From: Zygnema cylindricum
Taxonomy: Eukaryota; Streptophyta; Zygnematophyceae; Zygnematales; Zygnemataceae
Direction of reading: 5' to 3'
Length of the DNA stretch: 64,000 nt
Assembly: GCA_037447655.1 (NCBI GenBank)
Contig: JBBHKE010002255.1
Span: 116,703 to 180,702 of the forward strand
Shown: piece by piece, positions 1 through 10,799 of the stretch
Layout of the letters: each line of letters starts with the position of its first letter
Position numbering within the stretch: position 1 is the first letter of the stretch
Translations under genes and position numbers: made by a program
The notes under the pieces: model-generated
What the model was told of the DNA's origin: nothing
The model's database searches: none
Seen by the model: only the letters and a program-made list of their open reading frames with translations

Positions 1-299
1 AAAATCAAAGCAAGCAAATATAGAACAACATTGCGAATAAAACACTATCAGCGAACATGACAGAGCAAGGACGCGGAAAAAAAATCAACACAAAACAGAC
101 AACAAAATATAAAACCCTAATAAAGACCACCAAAACAACACTGGAGATAACTGAACTTCGGGAAGCCCCTCCTGTTAACTCCCCAATCTCGGTGGAGCAC
201 GCCGATGGTAACCGTCATTATAATAGTGCCAGGATTGTTTGTCCCTCTCGTCTTCTTTCCGAACGTTTTTACGATCCGAAATCGTCCACATCGCACCGA
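1..299. other. AT-rich leader sequence, no gene seen
   Basis: Mostly unlike anything else in the window. The last stretch (about 260-299) begins to match the sequence just before the GA-rich block at 40.86 kb. The short reading frames here lack any recognisable motif. Confidence 0.4.
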
Positions 300-1842
300 T
301 GAGGAGAGAAAGGGAGAGAGAGTCGGAGAGAGAGAGAGGGAGAGGGAGGAAGGGGGGAGGAGAGAGAGGGAGAGAACCCTCGACTGTTTGTCTTGTGCTG
401 CAACTTGCCACTGAAGTTGCAGTTGGGAGAATATCTTGTGAAGAAAATTTACTTTCTCAACAGAGTTTAGTGTGGGGTTTAATACAAACTACGTTCCTAA
501 GGTCCATAAGTTTATTAAAGTTTTCTCTTAAGTTGACTTATAATGAAGTTTTAAGGTTCTTAAACTGAATTAATGTTTATTTCTTGGTATTTAGGTAAGT
601 CGATTGATGTTTTAAGTAAATTTTGGTTGAAGTACAGTGATTTGAGGATTTTCTTACTGCTTTTTTATCGAACATTTTGTTTCTTACCAGTTGTATTTGG
701 TTCGGTTTGTAGTTTCATTTTCACATTTTAATTTTATTTCTGGTCTTAGTTTTTGGTTAACTGGTCCGGTAGACTTTGTTTTTTTATGTATACTTTGTTT
801 TTTTTCTGTTTAACTTTTTTGTAGGTTTTATTCGTAGAAGATTTCCTTTACGTTTCTTGAATTTTGTAAAAAAAAACATTTTGTTTTTTGTAATTTAACT
901 TCAAGAAAGTTTTAATTTTCTACTTTTTGAATTTAGGAATGGTTTCTGAATCTTCTCAAAAGCTTACGTTTTAGTTTTAGGTTTTAAGTTTTTTCTGTAT
1001 TTGGGACAACTGAAAATGAGGAAAATATGTTAATTTGAGAAGATTTTAGATTTAAAAAAAATAACTCGTTTCCTTTTTGGAGCATTTACCGGGTTTCTTC
1101 TCCTCTTTTTGTGTACATGCTGGTCAACCAGATAAAAATAGTAATAATAAAACAGAAATTGAATAATGATACAAAAAGCATTCGAAATCGAACTATCGAT
1201 TTAAAACCGTAGAAAAAGATGGATTCAAAGAGGGCTTATACTTCATATTGGAAAATACACTGCAAATCGCTACCAGTGTTACCAATAGGGACATTTTTCA
1301 GGCACTAGATCGCCTTTATTTTCATGTTGAGTTCTGTTTTTGTTTTAATTTTTGGGTGTTTTTTTTTAGGGGAACAATTGAAATATGAAGCTCTCGCCTT
1401 TCAATTTATAACTTTTATCGTTAAGAGTTGAGTATTTCGTTTCAAGAGAATGAAACTTTACTGAAAAAAAAAGATGAAATGAAACTTTTTTGATTGGCAA
1501 ACAAGATATAAGGATCATATAGGAATCGATATGTTACAACTTGAAATAATACAATGACTATGTATTGATATGACATATAATAGAAAATTAACATAATCAT
1601 ATAGAAACTTATGAACATAAGAATATTATAATATTATAATACGTAATCGGAATGGGTACGGAGTGTCACAAATCTTGTCGAATCACCGATATTCGATGAA
1701 TTTATAATCATTGTTATTGTTATCATTATTATTACTTTAGTTATCATTGATACTATTCTTATCACTAGTATTATAATTATTATTTTGACAAAACTGTTGA
1801 TTCAATTGGTAGACGTCGTGCGAAATAAATTAGAGGATTTTT
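300..1842. repeat. Segmental duplication block A, copy 1
   Basis: The block starts with a GAGA-rich run (300-375) followed by a conserved stretch containing 'gttgcagttgggaga', then about 1.4 kb of AT-rich, intron-like sequence. It is collinear with about 20.93-22.45 kb and 40.87-42.43 kb. Shared landmarks include 'ggagcatttaccggg' and 'gtaatcggaatggg'. No reading frame is conserved among the three copies, so I read it as noncoding duplicated DNA. The copy is cut at 1842 by the hAT-type insertion and resumes at 8924. Confidence 0.8.
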
Positions 1843-2061
1843 CATAGATGTTTCATTCGTACTATGCGCACGGAAAAGTATTTTGAAGAAGAACGCATAT
1901 GCGCAGTATTTAAAATTTCACATTTTTTAAAATACGTTGACCGACTTTGACTTATTATATAATAAAAATACGGAAAACTCCAAAAAAAAAAATCAGAATA
2001 AAATACAATACGACATCTTAAACGATTAAAGTATATCCGTACATACCATGGAAATGAAGTA

Positions 2062-2553
2062 CATTGCGAATCGTAATTCGAGTAGAGAAAAAATTAGAGT
2101 AAAAATAGAAAAAAAAATATTAGAGTTATGAACTCTAATTTGAGTTACAACTTTTTCAAAAAAGAATTTTACTCTAATTTGGGCGTAAATTTGGGAGCTG
2201 AATATATCCATTGTAAATTAAGTACAAGTACAGAATCTGACAAAACATACAGTTTCACATCATCATGACGTTTGCATTACGCGGTTTGTTAAAACGCAGT
2301 TACATGAAAACGGCATGTACTAAATCATTATTTGTACTTTTTTACTTAATAAAGTACAATTTTGCACCGTCAGACACCGACCGTACACCACACTATTTAA
2401 AACGGAACTGTATTAGAGTTATTAACGCTCATTCAAAAAGTACATTAAATAAAATAAAGGATAACTTAGAATAATGTACTCTATTTACAGTGATAGAGTC
2501 AAAATTAGGGGTGACGGAATTAGCGTAGAAAATTCTAATTGCGATTCGCGGTG
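2062..2553. mobile_element. TA-MITE family, long form
   Basis: The termini read CATTGCGAATCGTAATT and, on the other side, AATTGCGATTCGCGGTG. TA dinucleotides flank them at 2060-2061 and 2554-2555. The interior (about 2220-2420) matches, in reverse orientation, the interior of the element at 16329-16829, including 'gcggtttgttaaaacgcag'. There is no transposase, so it is probably a Tc1/mariner-like nonautonomous element. Confidence 0.75.
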
Positions 2554-2647
2554 TAACGTATATTTTTTTAAAAAAATTACGTACATACCACCTGTCCGTA
2601 CAGTATACATTCGTACTTTACATATGTTCGTACAAATACATTCCGTA

Positions 2648-3737
2648 TGTTGAGATTTGAAATCTTTAGTTAGTAAATAGAGTAGACTTAGAATAGTTTC
2701 TAAAAAGTGGCATATAAGACTTACCTTTATTAGTGTTACAGTAGGCAAAGTACAATAGAGTATATTGTACCTCTACAGGTTTTACGGAGTGACGTCGACA
2801 CGTGTCATGCAGCAGACAATTGGAATCGCCAGATCAGACAGACGGAATCTGATCCGGATATCTCGGAAAATATATGGTAAGGCTATTTTTGGCGTCATAC
2901 AGATATTTTGGAATTATATGGTGCGGAATGTTTTATGATCATTAAATAGATTCGTCCGGATATTTCGGAAGTGAATTATGATCATTGATTTTGAGAGACG
3001 TCGACGGACGCGTTTCACCTAGGACCACAAATATGATTCACGTGGGACCGCAAGTGACCAGGCGTGATTTACGTGGGACCACAAAGTGACGAGGCGTGAT
3101 TCACGTGGGACCACAAGTGACGAAGCACTCAGGTGCTTCGTACTACACTGCGACAGTCGGCTGGGCTTTAGCGATCACTGTGACTAAACACCTGGAACAT
3201 TTTGTACGGCTCGATATCTGAAATATTTGAATAACAGAGTTTTGTAGTTTAGTGTATTAAAATTTAGTGTTTCATTAATTAGTTTTCTGGAAAAAAATAA
3301 TTAGGTTTTTGGAGGTACTCTAGGTACAGTAAAGTACAGGCTGGATACTTTATCGTTAGTCAGGATAGTTCCGTAGTACGGTTACCCGAATTAGTGTGAC
3401 CAGAAGATACTCACTGTGAGTATATATTCTAGGACTTAGCAAATTTTGTATCATCCAGTTTTGGGAATATGATTTTCTAAGGGCAGTTTTTGGGAAACTT
3501 CCAGACATCATATCTTATGGTTAACGAGGTCATTTAGGCTGCAATTTTGGGAATTGTTAGATTACTCTATTGTGTATCACTGTGGCAAATTTGAAGCATA
3601 TTGGCTTTCTAAGTCATATTTTGTGTCAGTTCAAAGATGGTTGTTGAGTAAGTACTTTGATAGTTTCTGTTGTTTTTCATGTCTACTTCTACTACTACTG
3701 CTGGATCTCCGCCTGCAACGGTGGTTGTAGAACAGCA
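2648..3737 (+). repeat. Copia 5' LTR
   Basis: Direct repeat partner of 7712-8799. It begins TGTTGAGATTTG, and similarity to the 3' LTR persists through the gag ATG at 3679 and stops around 3737. It carries the ACGTGG repeat array and a perfect hairpin. Confidence 0.85.
3035..3140 (+). promoter_or_regulatory. ACGTGG tandem repeats and hairpin in the LTR
   Basis: Three imperfect repeats of 29-32 bp each carry an (C)ACGTGG core, at 3039-3045, 3071-3076 and 3102-3108. Such cores match plant G-box/ABRE sites bound by bZIP or bHLH factors. A degenerate fourth unit precedes them. A perfect 8-bp-stem hairpin, CGAAGCAC-TCAG-GTGCTTCG, follows at 3121-3140. The same array recurs in the 3' LTR at about 8095-8200. 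A regulatory role is inferred. Confidence 0.5.
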
Positions 3738-4519
3738 GGTTATGGGCCTTTCGTCAAAAAATTCCTATCTTCAATGGCCAAAGTATGCGTACTAGGCGGC
3801 GATGGTTGAATCGGCGTTTGAAATTGCTGACTTATTGGGGGTCTTGGATGGCTCCCTTGATGAAACAGATCCAACTTGGGCGAAAAAGAATTCAATCGCA
3901 AGGAACAATCTAATTCTTTGTATTTCAGAAAATTTGGTCATGTCCCGACTGAAAATGAAGAAGGCGAGGGAGATTTGGACATCCCTCAAATCCGCTTTTG
4001 AGAAAGCGAATGTTCAAGAGGAACTTTTGGTGGCTGGAAAAATTTGGGGATACAAATACACGGGGGGAACTATTTGAGTATTGTGACAATTTTTCGTGCA
4101 CTCATTGATGCTCACTCTTCTGCTGGGGGGTCATTTCCGGAGTTTCCCTTGAGGGAGAAGGAAAGGTTGAAGCATTTGCAACAGACTTTGACAAAAGATA
4201 TCAGTTTAATGAGAATTTGAATCAGTTTAATCAGAGGCAGAATATGCCATCTACTACTACTTGTTTCTATTATTCTGAGAAGGGTCATGGATACAGGTAC
4301 TGTCCTAAATTGAAGAAGGCTAATGAGACAGATTTATACAGGCCAGGTTGGCAACAAAGCCAGTATCACAGAGGTTTTTCTGGAAATCCTTCCCGTGGAA
4401 ATACTCTTTTTTTAGCTTCTGCAACTAATGCAGATGAGTCTTTCAGCTTCAATGAGCAAGAGGAGGCGGATTTATTTGCTATGGAGGCTGCCATAGAGGG
4501 TCCAAAGGATGCGGTATAG
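3679..4519 (+). pseudogene. Copia gag relic
   Basis: The frame opens at ATG 3679 (MSTSTTTTAG), inside the LTR repeat, and meets a TAG at 3793-3795. It then continues in the same frame to 4077 with gag-like helical sequence (ADLLGVLDGS, AREIWTSLKSAFEKAN). After a frame change, the C-terminal part (4217-4519) holds a damaged zinc knuckle, CFYYSEKGHGYRYC. The second cysteine of the usual CX2CX4HX4C is a tyrosine. At least one internal stop and one frameshift make it nonfunctional. Confidence 0.8.
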
Positions 4520-7500
4520 ATCATGGACATGAGAGCGTCTGCCCACATGTGTTGGAACAAGGGGGCTTTTACGAATCTGCATCAAACATCTCCAAATAGT
4601 ATCTACTATGCTTGCGGTATGAGTGTTCAAACCTCAGATCAGGGTGATGTATCATTGATGGTAGATGTGGGGGGAGAGTCGGAAGAGAGAACCCTTCAGA
4701 ATGATTTGTATGTTCCAGATTTCAAGAAAAGCATTTTATCTACATCATTAGTGGAGAGCAAAGGCTTTAAAGTTGTTTTGAAAGGAGGGAGACAGGTTGT
4801 TAGCAAGAAAGGAGTTGTTTGAAAAGAGGGAGACAGGTTGTCAGCAAGAAAGGGAAAGTCACAGTAACAAGAACTAGATATGCTAGCAAAATGTACCGAA
4901 TGGACATGGCTAAATATAAGGAAAATGATGTTCTCTACTCCAGTGTCGAATCTGATAATGAGTTGGGGCATAAGAGATTAGGACACATGAATTATGATAG
5001 TCTAAAAAAAATGGTGAATTCGGGAAAATTTGATGGAGTTTCTCTCCCATCTCATCCTATAAAAACATGTGATGGTTGTTCACTTGGCAAGATTCACAAA
5101 TTGCCATTTCGAAAGGAAACAGACCATAAATCGGAAAAAGTTCTGCAGCTCATCCATTCTGATGTTCTCGGTCTTTCACAAGTGGCTTCGGCTGGAGGGG
5201 TCAACTATATGGTCACATTCACAGATGACTACTCGAGGTACACCAAAGTTTACTTCATGCAACATAAGAGTGAAGTGTTTACTCACTTCAAACACTACAA
5301 AACGTGGGCGGAAAAGCTTCATGGAGTTCCAATATTGGCGCTAAGATCGGACAACGAGGGAGAATACATATTGAAGGAATTCAAAGAATTTCTCCTTCAA
5401 GACGGCATCAGTCACAATCTTACAGTTCCATATACACCGGAACAAAATGGTGTTTCCGAGAGATTGAATAGGACATTGACAGAGAGTGCTCGGTCCATGC
5501 TTGCAGATAAATGGCTAGATTCGAAATTCTGGGCTGAAACACTTAACTGTGCTGTTTATAATAAAAATAGAATTGCTTCTAGGTCTGTTAGTACTACACC
5601 TTATGAGCTTTGGACAAAGGAAACACCTGATGTTAGTCACTTTAAGATCTTTGGCAGCAAGTGTTTTATTTTAGATACTTCACAGGATAGATGGAAAATG
5701 GAGCCTAAAGGCTTACGTGGGATTTTTATGGGGTATGATGATAATGTGAAAGGATATAGAGTTTTTGTATTTGAGAAACAGAAAGTGGTTGTTTTTAGAA
5801 ATATCCAGATTAAAGATGAACAGGATTTGGTTGACCTTTTTAAAGTGCCAGATCAACCAGCAAAGGAAAAGCGAAAATATGTCATTTTTCACCATACGCA
5901 GCGAGTCTACTTTCTACCGGCAAGTGGGACACCTCTTCCTTCACTTCCTATGGTGCCTCTACAGTATGATTCACCACAAGCTACACCGCAGGTGGAAGGA
6001 ACTACTACACATTTTGTACCAGATCAAGTTATTGTTCAAACTAAACAGAAAAATCAGAGGTTGCTGACAATCTCAGCATCAAAATTTTCGAAGGGAAAGA
6101 GATCTAGCAGCCGTCTGCAAGCAAGCTCTCACTTTGTTTTTTTCTACAACTACAAAGGAGCCTCTAACGATCAAGGAGGCCTTCTCATCACCTGAGAGAA
6201 ATCAGTGGATCGAGGCGGCAAACGATGAAATCAAGTCCATTATGGAGGCATAGACATGGGAGCTGGTGGATGTTCTCCCTGGCAAGAAAGCCATCAACAG
6301 CAAATGGGTATTCAAGGTGAAGCTGAACCCGTACAACACCATCGAAAGGTATAAGGCCAGAATAGTGACCAAGGGATATAATCAAAAAAAAGGTATTGAC
6401 TTTGAGGAAACCTTCTCCCCATTTGTCAGATTTCCCATTGTCAGAATTTTGCTAAGTCTAGCGGCTATAGAGAATATGGAAATACATCAAATGGATGTTA
6501 AAACTGTTTTCTTGCATGGAGAGTTAGAAGAAACAATTTATATGAAACAACTTGAAATGTATGTTGAAAAGGGAAAGGAAAAATTAGTGTGTAAATTGAT
6601 GAAATCTTTGTATGGGCTAAAAAAAGTCCCGCGTCAGTGGAATCTGAAGTTAGATGGGTTTTTGACTGGGCTGGGTTTTAAGAGAAATAGCTCAGATCAT
6701 TCTATATATCTTCTACAAGGAGAGGATGGGGTAATTTACATTGTTGTATATGTGGATGATCTATTATTAATAAGTAAGTCAATGGATGAAATAAACCGCA
6801 TTAAAGCGGCTTTAAGGTCTAGGTTCGAAATAAAGGATCTCGGTGTGGCCAAATACATCTTAGGAATACAGGTAGAAAGAGACAAAAACAAGATGTTGAT
6901 TATGTTGACTCAGAAAAAAGCAATAGGTAACATGCTGGAAAGATTTTAAATGAGAGATGTAAAAGGATCCGTAACTCTTATGGAATTCAAACAGAAATTG
7001 GAAGGAATTGATACGGATTCAGGCATAATGGTTGGCGGGAGTCTAGAGACGAGGAGGACAGGTAGTCGGAAGTCTTATATATTTTATGAATTGTACGAGA
7101 CCCAACATTGCAGCGGCTGTGGGAGTCTTGAGTGGAAGTCTGCAAAATTCCTAAAAGGGCAGATTAAGAAGAAGCGAAAAGGGTGTTGAGATATCTTGCA
7201 GGAAATCAAAATCTCAAGCTTGTACTCGGAGGAGGAGAGGTTAAAATACAGGCGTGGAACGATGCCAGCTATGGGGACAAGCCAAGCCGAAAATCTACAA
7301 CCGGTTTTGTACTTAAGATTGGAGATGGAACTTGATGCTGGAGTAGCAAATTACAAAAGGTTATTGCTCAATCCACAATGGAGTTTGAATATATGGCAGC
7401 AGCTTCGGCCCTCAAGGAGCTCCTATGGGTCAAGTTTATTCTACAGGAACTTGGGTACATGCAAACAGGTCCTCAGTCTATTTGGTGTGACAACCAGGCA

Positions 7501-7690
7501 GCCATTACCATTGCCTCTAACCCTTGCAAAATTCATTAAGCTGTGTTATTTACCGGATGAGAAGATGGTGAAAATTCATTAAGCTGTGTTATTTACCGGA
7601 TGAGAAGATGGTGGCTGACATGTTAACAAAAGCCCTTCATGCTCCTAAGTTGCAGTTTTGTAGAGAAGATGTTGGACTAAGTGAGTAACT
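4520..7690 (+). pseudogene. Copia pol relic (PR-INT-RT-RNase H)
   Basis: The protease-like start (about 4523) has IMDMRASAHM where copia proteases have D-S-G, so the catalytic triplet is lost. The long frame 4819-6195 carries the GAG-pre-integrase zinc site (LGHKRLGHMN, CDGCSLGK). It also carries an integrase core with acidic residues in HSDVLG, LRSDNEGEY and NGVSERLNRT. Reverse transcriptase follows in another frame (6266-6949) with SKWVFKVK, QMDVKTVFLHGELEE and the YVDDLLL catalytic box. RNase H pieces are scattered over 6950-7690 with frameshifts. Two short tandem duplications (4772-4854 and 7528-7613) disrupt the frames. Confidence 0.9.
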
Positions 7691-7711
7691 TAGTCTAAAG
7701 ATTTAGGGGAG

Positions 7712-8799
7712 TGTTGAAATTTGAAATATTTAGTTAGTAAATAGAGTAGACTTAGAATAGTTTCTAAAAAGTGGTATATAATACTTACCTTTTTTAGTGT
7801 TACAGTAGACAAAGTATAATAGAGTTTATTGTACCTCTGCAGGTTTTACGGAGTGACGTCGACACGTGTCATGCAGCAGACAATTGGAATCGCCAGATTA
7901 AACAGACGGAATCTGATCCGGATATCTCGGAAAATATAAGGTACGGCTATTTTTGGCGTCATAGAGATATTTTGGAATTATATGGTGCGGAATATTTTAT
8001 GATCATTAAATAGATTCGTCCGGATATTTCGGAAGTGAATTATGATCATTGATTTTGAGAGACGTCGACGGACGCGATTCACCTAGGACCACAAATATGA
8101 TTCATGTGGGACTGCAAGTGACGAGGCGTGATTTACGTGGGACCACAAAATGACGAGGCGTGATTCACGTGGGACCACAAGTGACGAAGCACTCAGGTGC
8201 TTCGTACTACACTACGACAGTCGGCTGGACTTTAGCGATCACTGTGACTAAGCATCGGAACATTTTGTACGGCTCGTTATCTGAAATATTTGAATAACAG
8301 AGTTTTGTAGTTAAGTGTATTAATATTTAGTGTTTCGTTAATTAGTTTTCTAGAAAATAATAATTAGGTTTTTGGAGGTATTCTAGGTACAGTAAAGTAG
8401 AGGCTGGGTACTTTATCGTTAGTCAAGATAGTTCCGTAGAACGGTCACCCGAATTAGTGTGACCAGTAGATACTCACTGTGAGTATATATTCTAGGACTT
8501 AGCCAATTTTGTATCATCCAGTTTTGGGATTATGATTTTCTAAAGGCAGTTTTTGGGAAACTTCCAGATATCATATCTTATGGTTTACTAAGTCATTTGA
8601 GCTGCAATTTTGGGAATTGTTAGTTTACTATATTGTGTATCACTGTGACAAATTTGAAGCATATTGGCTTTCTAAGTCATATTTTGTGTCAGATCAAAGT
8701 TGACTGTTGAGTAGGTACTTTGATTGTTTCTGTGGTTTTTCATGTCTACTTCTACTACTACTGCTGGTTCTCCGCAGTAACGGTGGCTGTAGAACAACA
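7712..8799 (+). repeat. Copia 3' LTR
   Basis: Direct repeat of 2648-3737 with many substitutions. It starts TGTTGAAATTTG right after the polypurine tract and includes a copy of the first gag codons (about 8742-8799). Similarity then stops. Confidence 0.85.
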
Positions 8800-8923
8800 C
8801 CATCTAATCTGTCCGTACACAAAAACTAAACGAAATTTACGAAGAGTAAAAAAAAATCCCAAAAAATAATGCATAATCGTAAGTTTTCGAAATTTTAACG
8901 AATGAAACATCTATGGGATTTTT

Positions 8924-9345
8924 TGATAAAATACGTCGCCGTTGATATATTGACATCCTCATAAATGTTATTCAGACGAGTCAAAGTATGAGGTTTGGCG
9001 CAAAAGTCATTGGACTATAGGGACAAAGGCAAGGGGAGGGGGAGAAATTTCTATTAACTCTCCTTGTCCCGTTTTGATTTGAATCCACGCTATTTCGAGA
9101 GTGACTCTACGAACAAAATGTAGGACTACCTTTTCCCACTGCCCTCGGTAGGTAACCCCCTCCCCCCCAGCCTCCTTGGGCGTCTGGCGGATCTACTCCC
9201 CCTCCCCTACCTCTCTTCCCCTCCTTGCCCCTGCTGCCCCCTGGCCTCTTTCTCCTCCACCTATCCCCTCTATCCCCTCTCTCTCCTCACCTCCCTCCAC
9301 CAAGGTTATGTTTTCGATTATTTTTTCTTTGTATTTTTTTTTTCA
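8924..9345. repeat. End of block A copy 1 plus pyrimidine-rich stretch
   Basis: Resumes the block A sequence after the hAT-type insertion ('gacgagtcaaagtatgaggtt', shared with 22.5 and 42.5 kb). It then runs into C/T-rich DNA (9155-9300) that includes 'gggcgtctggcgga', also found near 43.16 kb. No supported gene. Confidence 0.6.
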
Positions 9346-10799
9346 TGGGTATTCTGAAAATGGATATAGAAGGTGGAGTTTGTTCTTTGGTCTAAAATAG
9401 ACCGTAGAAGCCACCCAAACAATCATGCAAAAAGCTAAGCAAAGCTAGGCCAATGAACAATCATATTAAAATTTGCACCCTCCCAATGCGTACACAGACG
9501 CAACAAAATGTATACTCAGATGCATTAACAATCCGTACACAGACGGAACAAAATGCATACACAGATGCATTAAACAACAACTAGGGTTTCATGGAATAAT
9601 CAACATAAATAAACCCTTTGACAACAACTAAGGTTTGATGGAATAATCAACATAAACAAACCTTAGGACAAATGCATTAACCAATGCATAACAAACAAGC
9701 ATATAAATAAATAATAACGCATGAATGCATCACACATAAACAAATGTATAATCAAATAATCAATTTATCACTCAGAGTGCATGACCTAATCGACAACCCT
9801 AAATTACTACATCTTTGGTCCCCACTTTACTAACCAGCATTGATGATAATTTCCTAATGAAGCTCAAATCTATATATACATTTGTGAGCTGTCAACAAAT
9901 CGCTACGTGTCAAATTAAACAACGTAACTTCCACTAAACATTATTTAACCATAATAATCTACTACGACAAATAGCCTAACCGTAAGTGTACACCTGAGAG
10001 TTGACCAATCATAAGCGTACACTTGTCTGCAAGTACGACACTGCATACACACAAATTAAATTACCAAAACCCTAAATGATCACCTAAATAGAAATTGTAA
10101 TAATCAACACTAAAATATTAATGCACATAAGACAAAAAAATGTTAATTCAAATATTTACACCGACGCGTCCACAAAATCCGGCCGCTTAGTGACAGCTTG
10201 CTTAGTCACCTGTAGACAAAACCACTGCTTAGTCACCTGTAGACAAAACCACGTAGTGAACCGACATCGCATAAGTACGGTCCACTTGATAATACGTCAT
10301 CATAAAAATGCGATCCTTTGAAAATATCGGCGGACGCCGTCCGTCTTCCACGTCTAGCTCGAACCACTTGCCGAAATAAACCGTACCATCCAAATCTTGT
10401 CCGTACCTCAATTTTGTTCCTCGTCATAAATGCGCCTGCCAAAAATAAGTACACCTGTCCCAAAAAGATTCTAAGTACCGGCGGCGTCCTTTTCCATATA
10501 TCCCACCTGTCGCATTATGTTCTTTATGTGCGACGTACCATTTCATCTTCGTCGATTATCTCACGTCGGATCGCGTCGCGATCCGCCGTCCATTTCCTAT
10601 TACATTTCGCGCCACTCAATTACTCCATTAATTATACTCGTACATTTAATTCCCCAATCCGCAAATCGTTTCGAACCTCCACAGTACTTTCGGTAATAAA
10701 GTACGCACGCATGTACGAAACTTAATCTTCCAAAAACAACAGAGTTTGGAGGTATTGCTGGATGGAAAGATGCTCAAAGTCCACCCAAAGTTTGTCAAG
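9346..10799 (+). pseudogene. Interrupted copy of an FkbM-methyltransferase-like exon
   Basis: The pieces 9346-9382 and 10742-10799 together match the 90-bp exon-like segment at 23043-23132. Here the upstream acceptor AG has become AT, the first bases are lost, and a 1.36 kb insertion splits the segment. The family call rests only on a DILKMDIEGGEF-type motif seen clearly in the intact copy. It is a relic carried along with the duplication. Confidence 0.4.
9383..10741. mobile_element. Unclassified 1.36 kb insertion
   Basis: Relative to the collinear sequence near 23.07 kb this segment is extra, and it is flanked by a short direct repeat (GAGTTTG at 9376-9382 and 10742-10748). It is AT-rich and contains three tandem duplications: about 45 bp at 9485-9575, 47 bp at 9575-9668 and 27 bp at 10201-10252. 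A 135-codon open frame (10318-10725) has no motif I recognise. I found no clear terminal inverted repeat, poly-A tail or transposase. Confidence 0.5.

Larger units (their letters stand above)
2648..8799 (+). mobile_element. Decayed Ty1/copia LTR retrotransposon
   Basis: Two direct repeats of about 1.09 kb (2648-3737 and 7712-8799) both start TGTTGA and end AACA. A polypurine tract (7701-7711, ATTTAGGGGAG) abuts the downstream one. Between them, in copia order, lie gag, protease, integrase, reverse transcriptase and RNase H relics. All are interrupted by stops or frameshifts, so it cannot be autonomous. The LTRs differ at many positions, so it is not a recent insertion. No convincing 5-bp target duplication was found. 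It sits inside the hAT-type element 1843-8915. Confidence 0.93.
1843..8915. mobile_element. hAT-type nonautonomous TIR element, with nested insertions
   Basis: The left end CATAGATGTTTCATTCGT (1843-1860) is the exact reverse complement of the right end (8898-8915). The 8-bp target duplication GGATTTTT lies at 1835-1842 and 8916-8923. Block A copies near 22.46 and 42.43 kb are continuous across this point and give an empty site. The 8-bp duplication and CA start fit the hAT superfamily. Removing the nested TA-MITE and copia element leaves roughly 0.43 kb, so the element is a MITE with no transposase. It was present before both passengers arrived. Confidence 0.85.

Noticed and set aside
300-1842. 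Block A as an intron-containing gene
   Set aside because: Splice-like sites occur, but no frame is shared by the three copies and no domain is visible.
8800-8820. TCCGTA at both sides of the copia element as target duplication
   Set aside because: It abuts the 5' LTR but lies 14 bp beyond the end of LTR similarity on the 3' side, and CCGTA is common in this region.
10318-10725. 135-codon frame inside the 1.36 kb insertion
   Set aside because: No motif, biased composition, and no second copy to test conservation.
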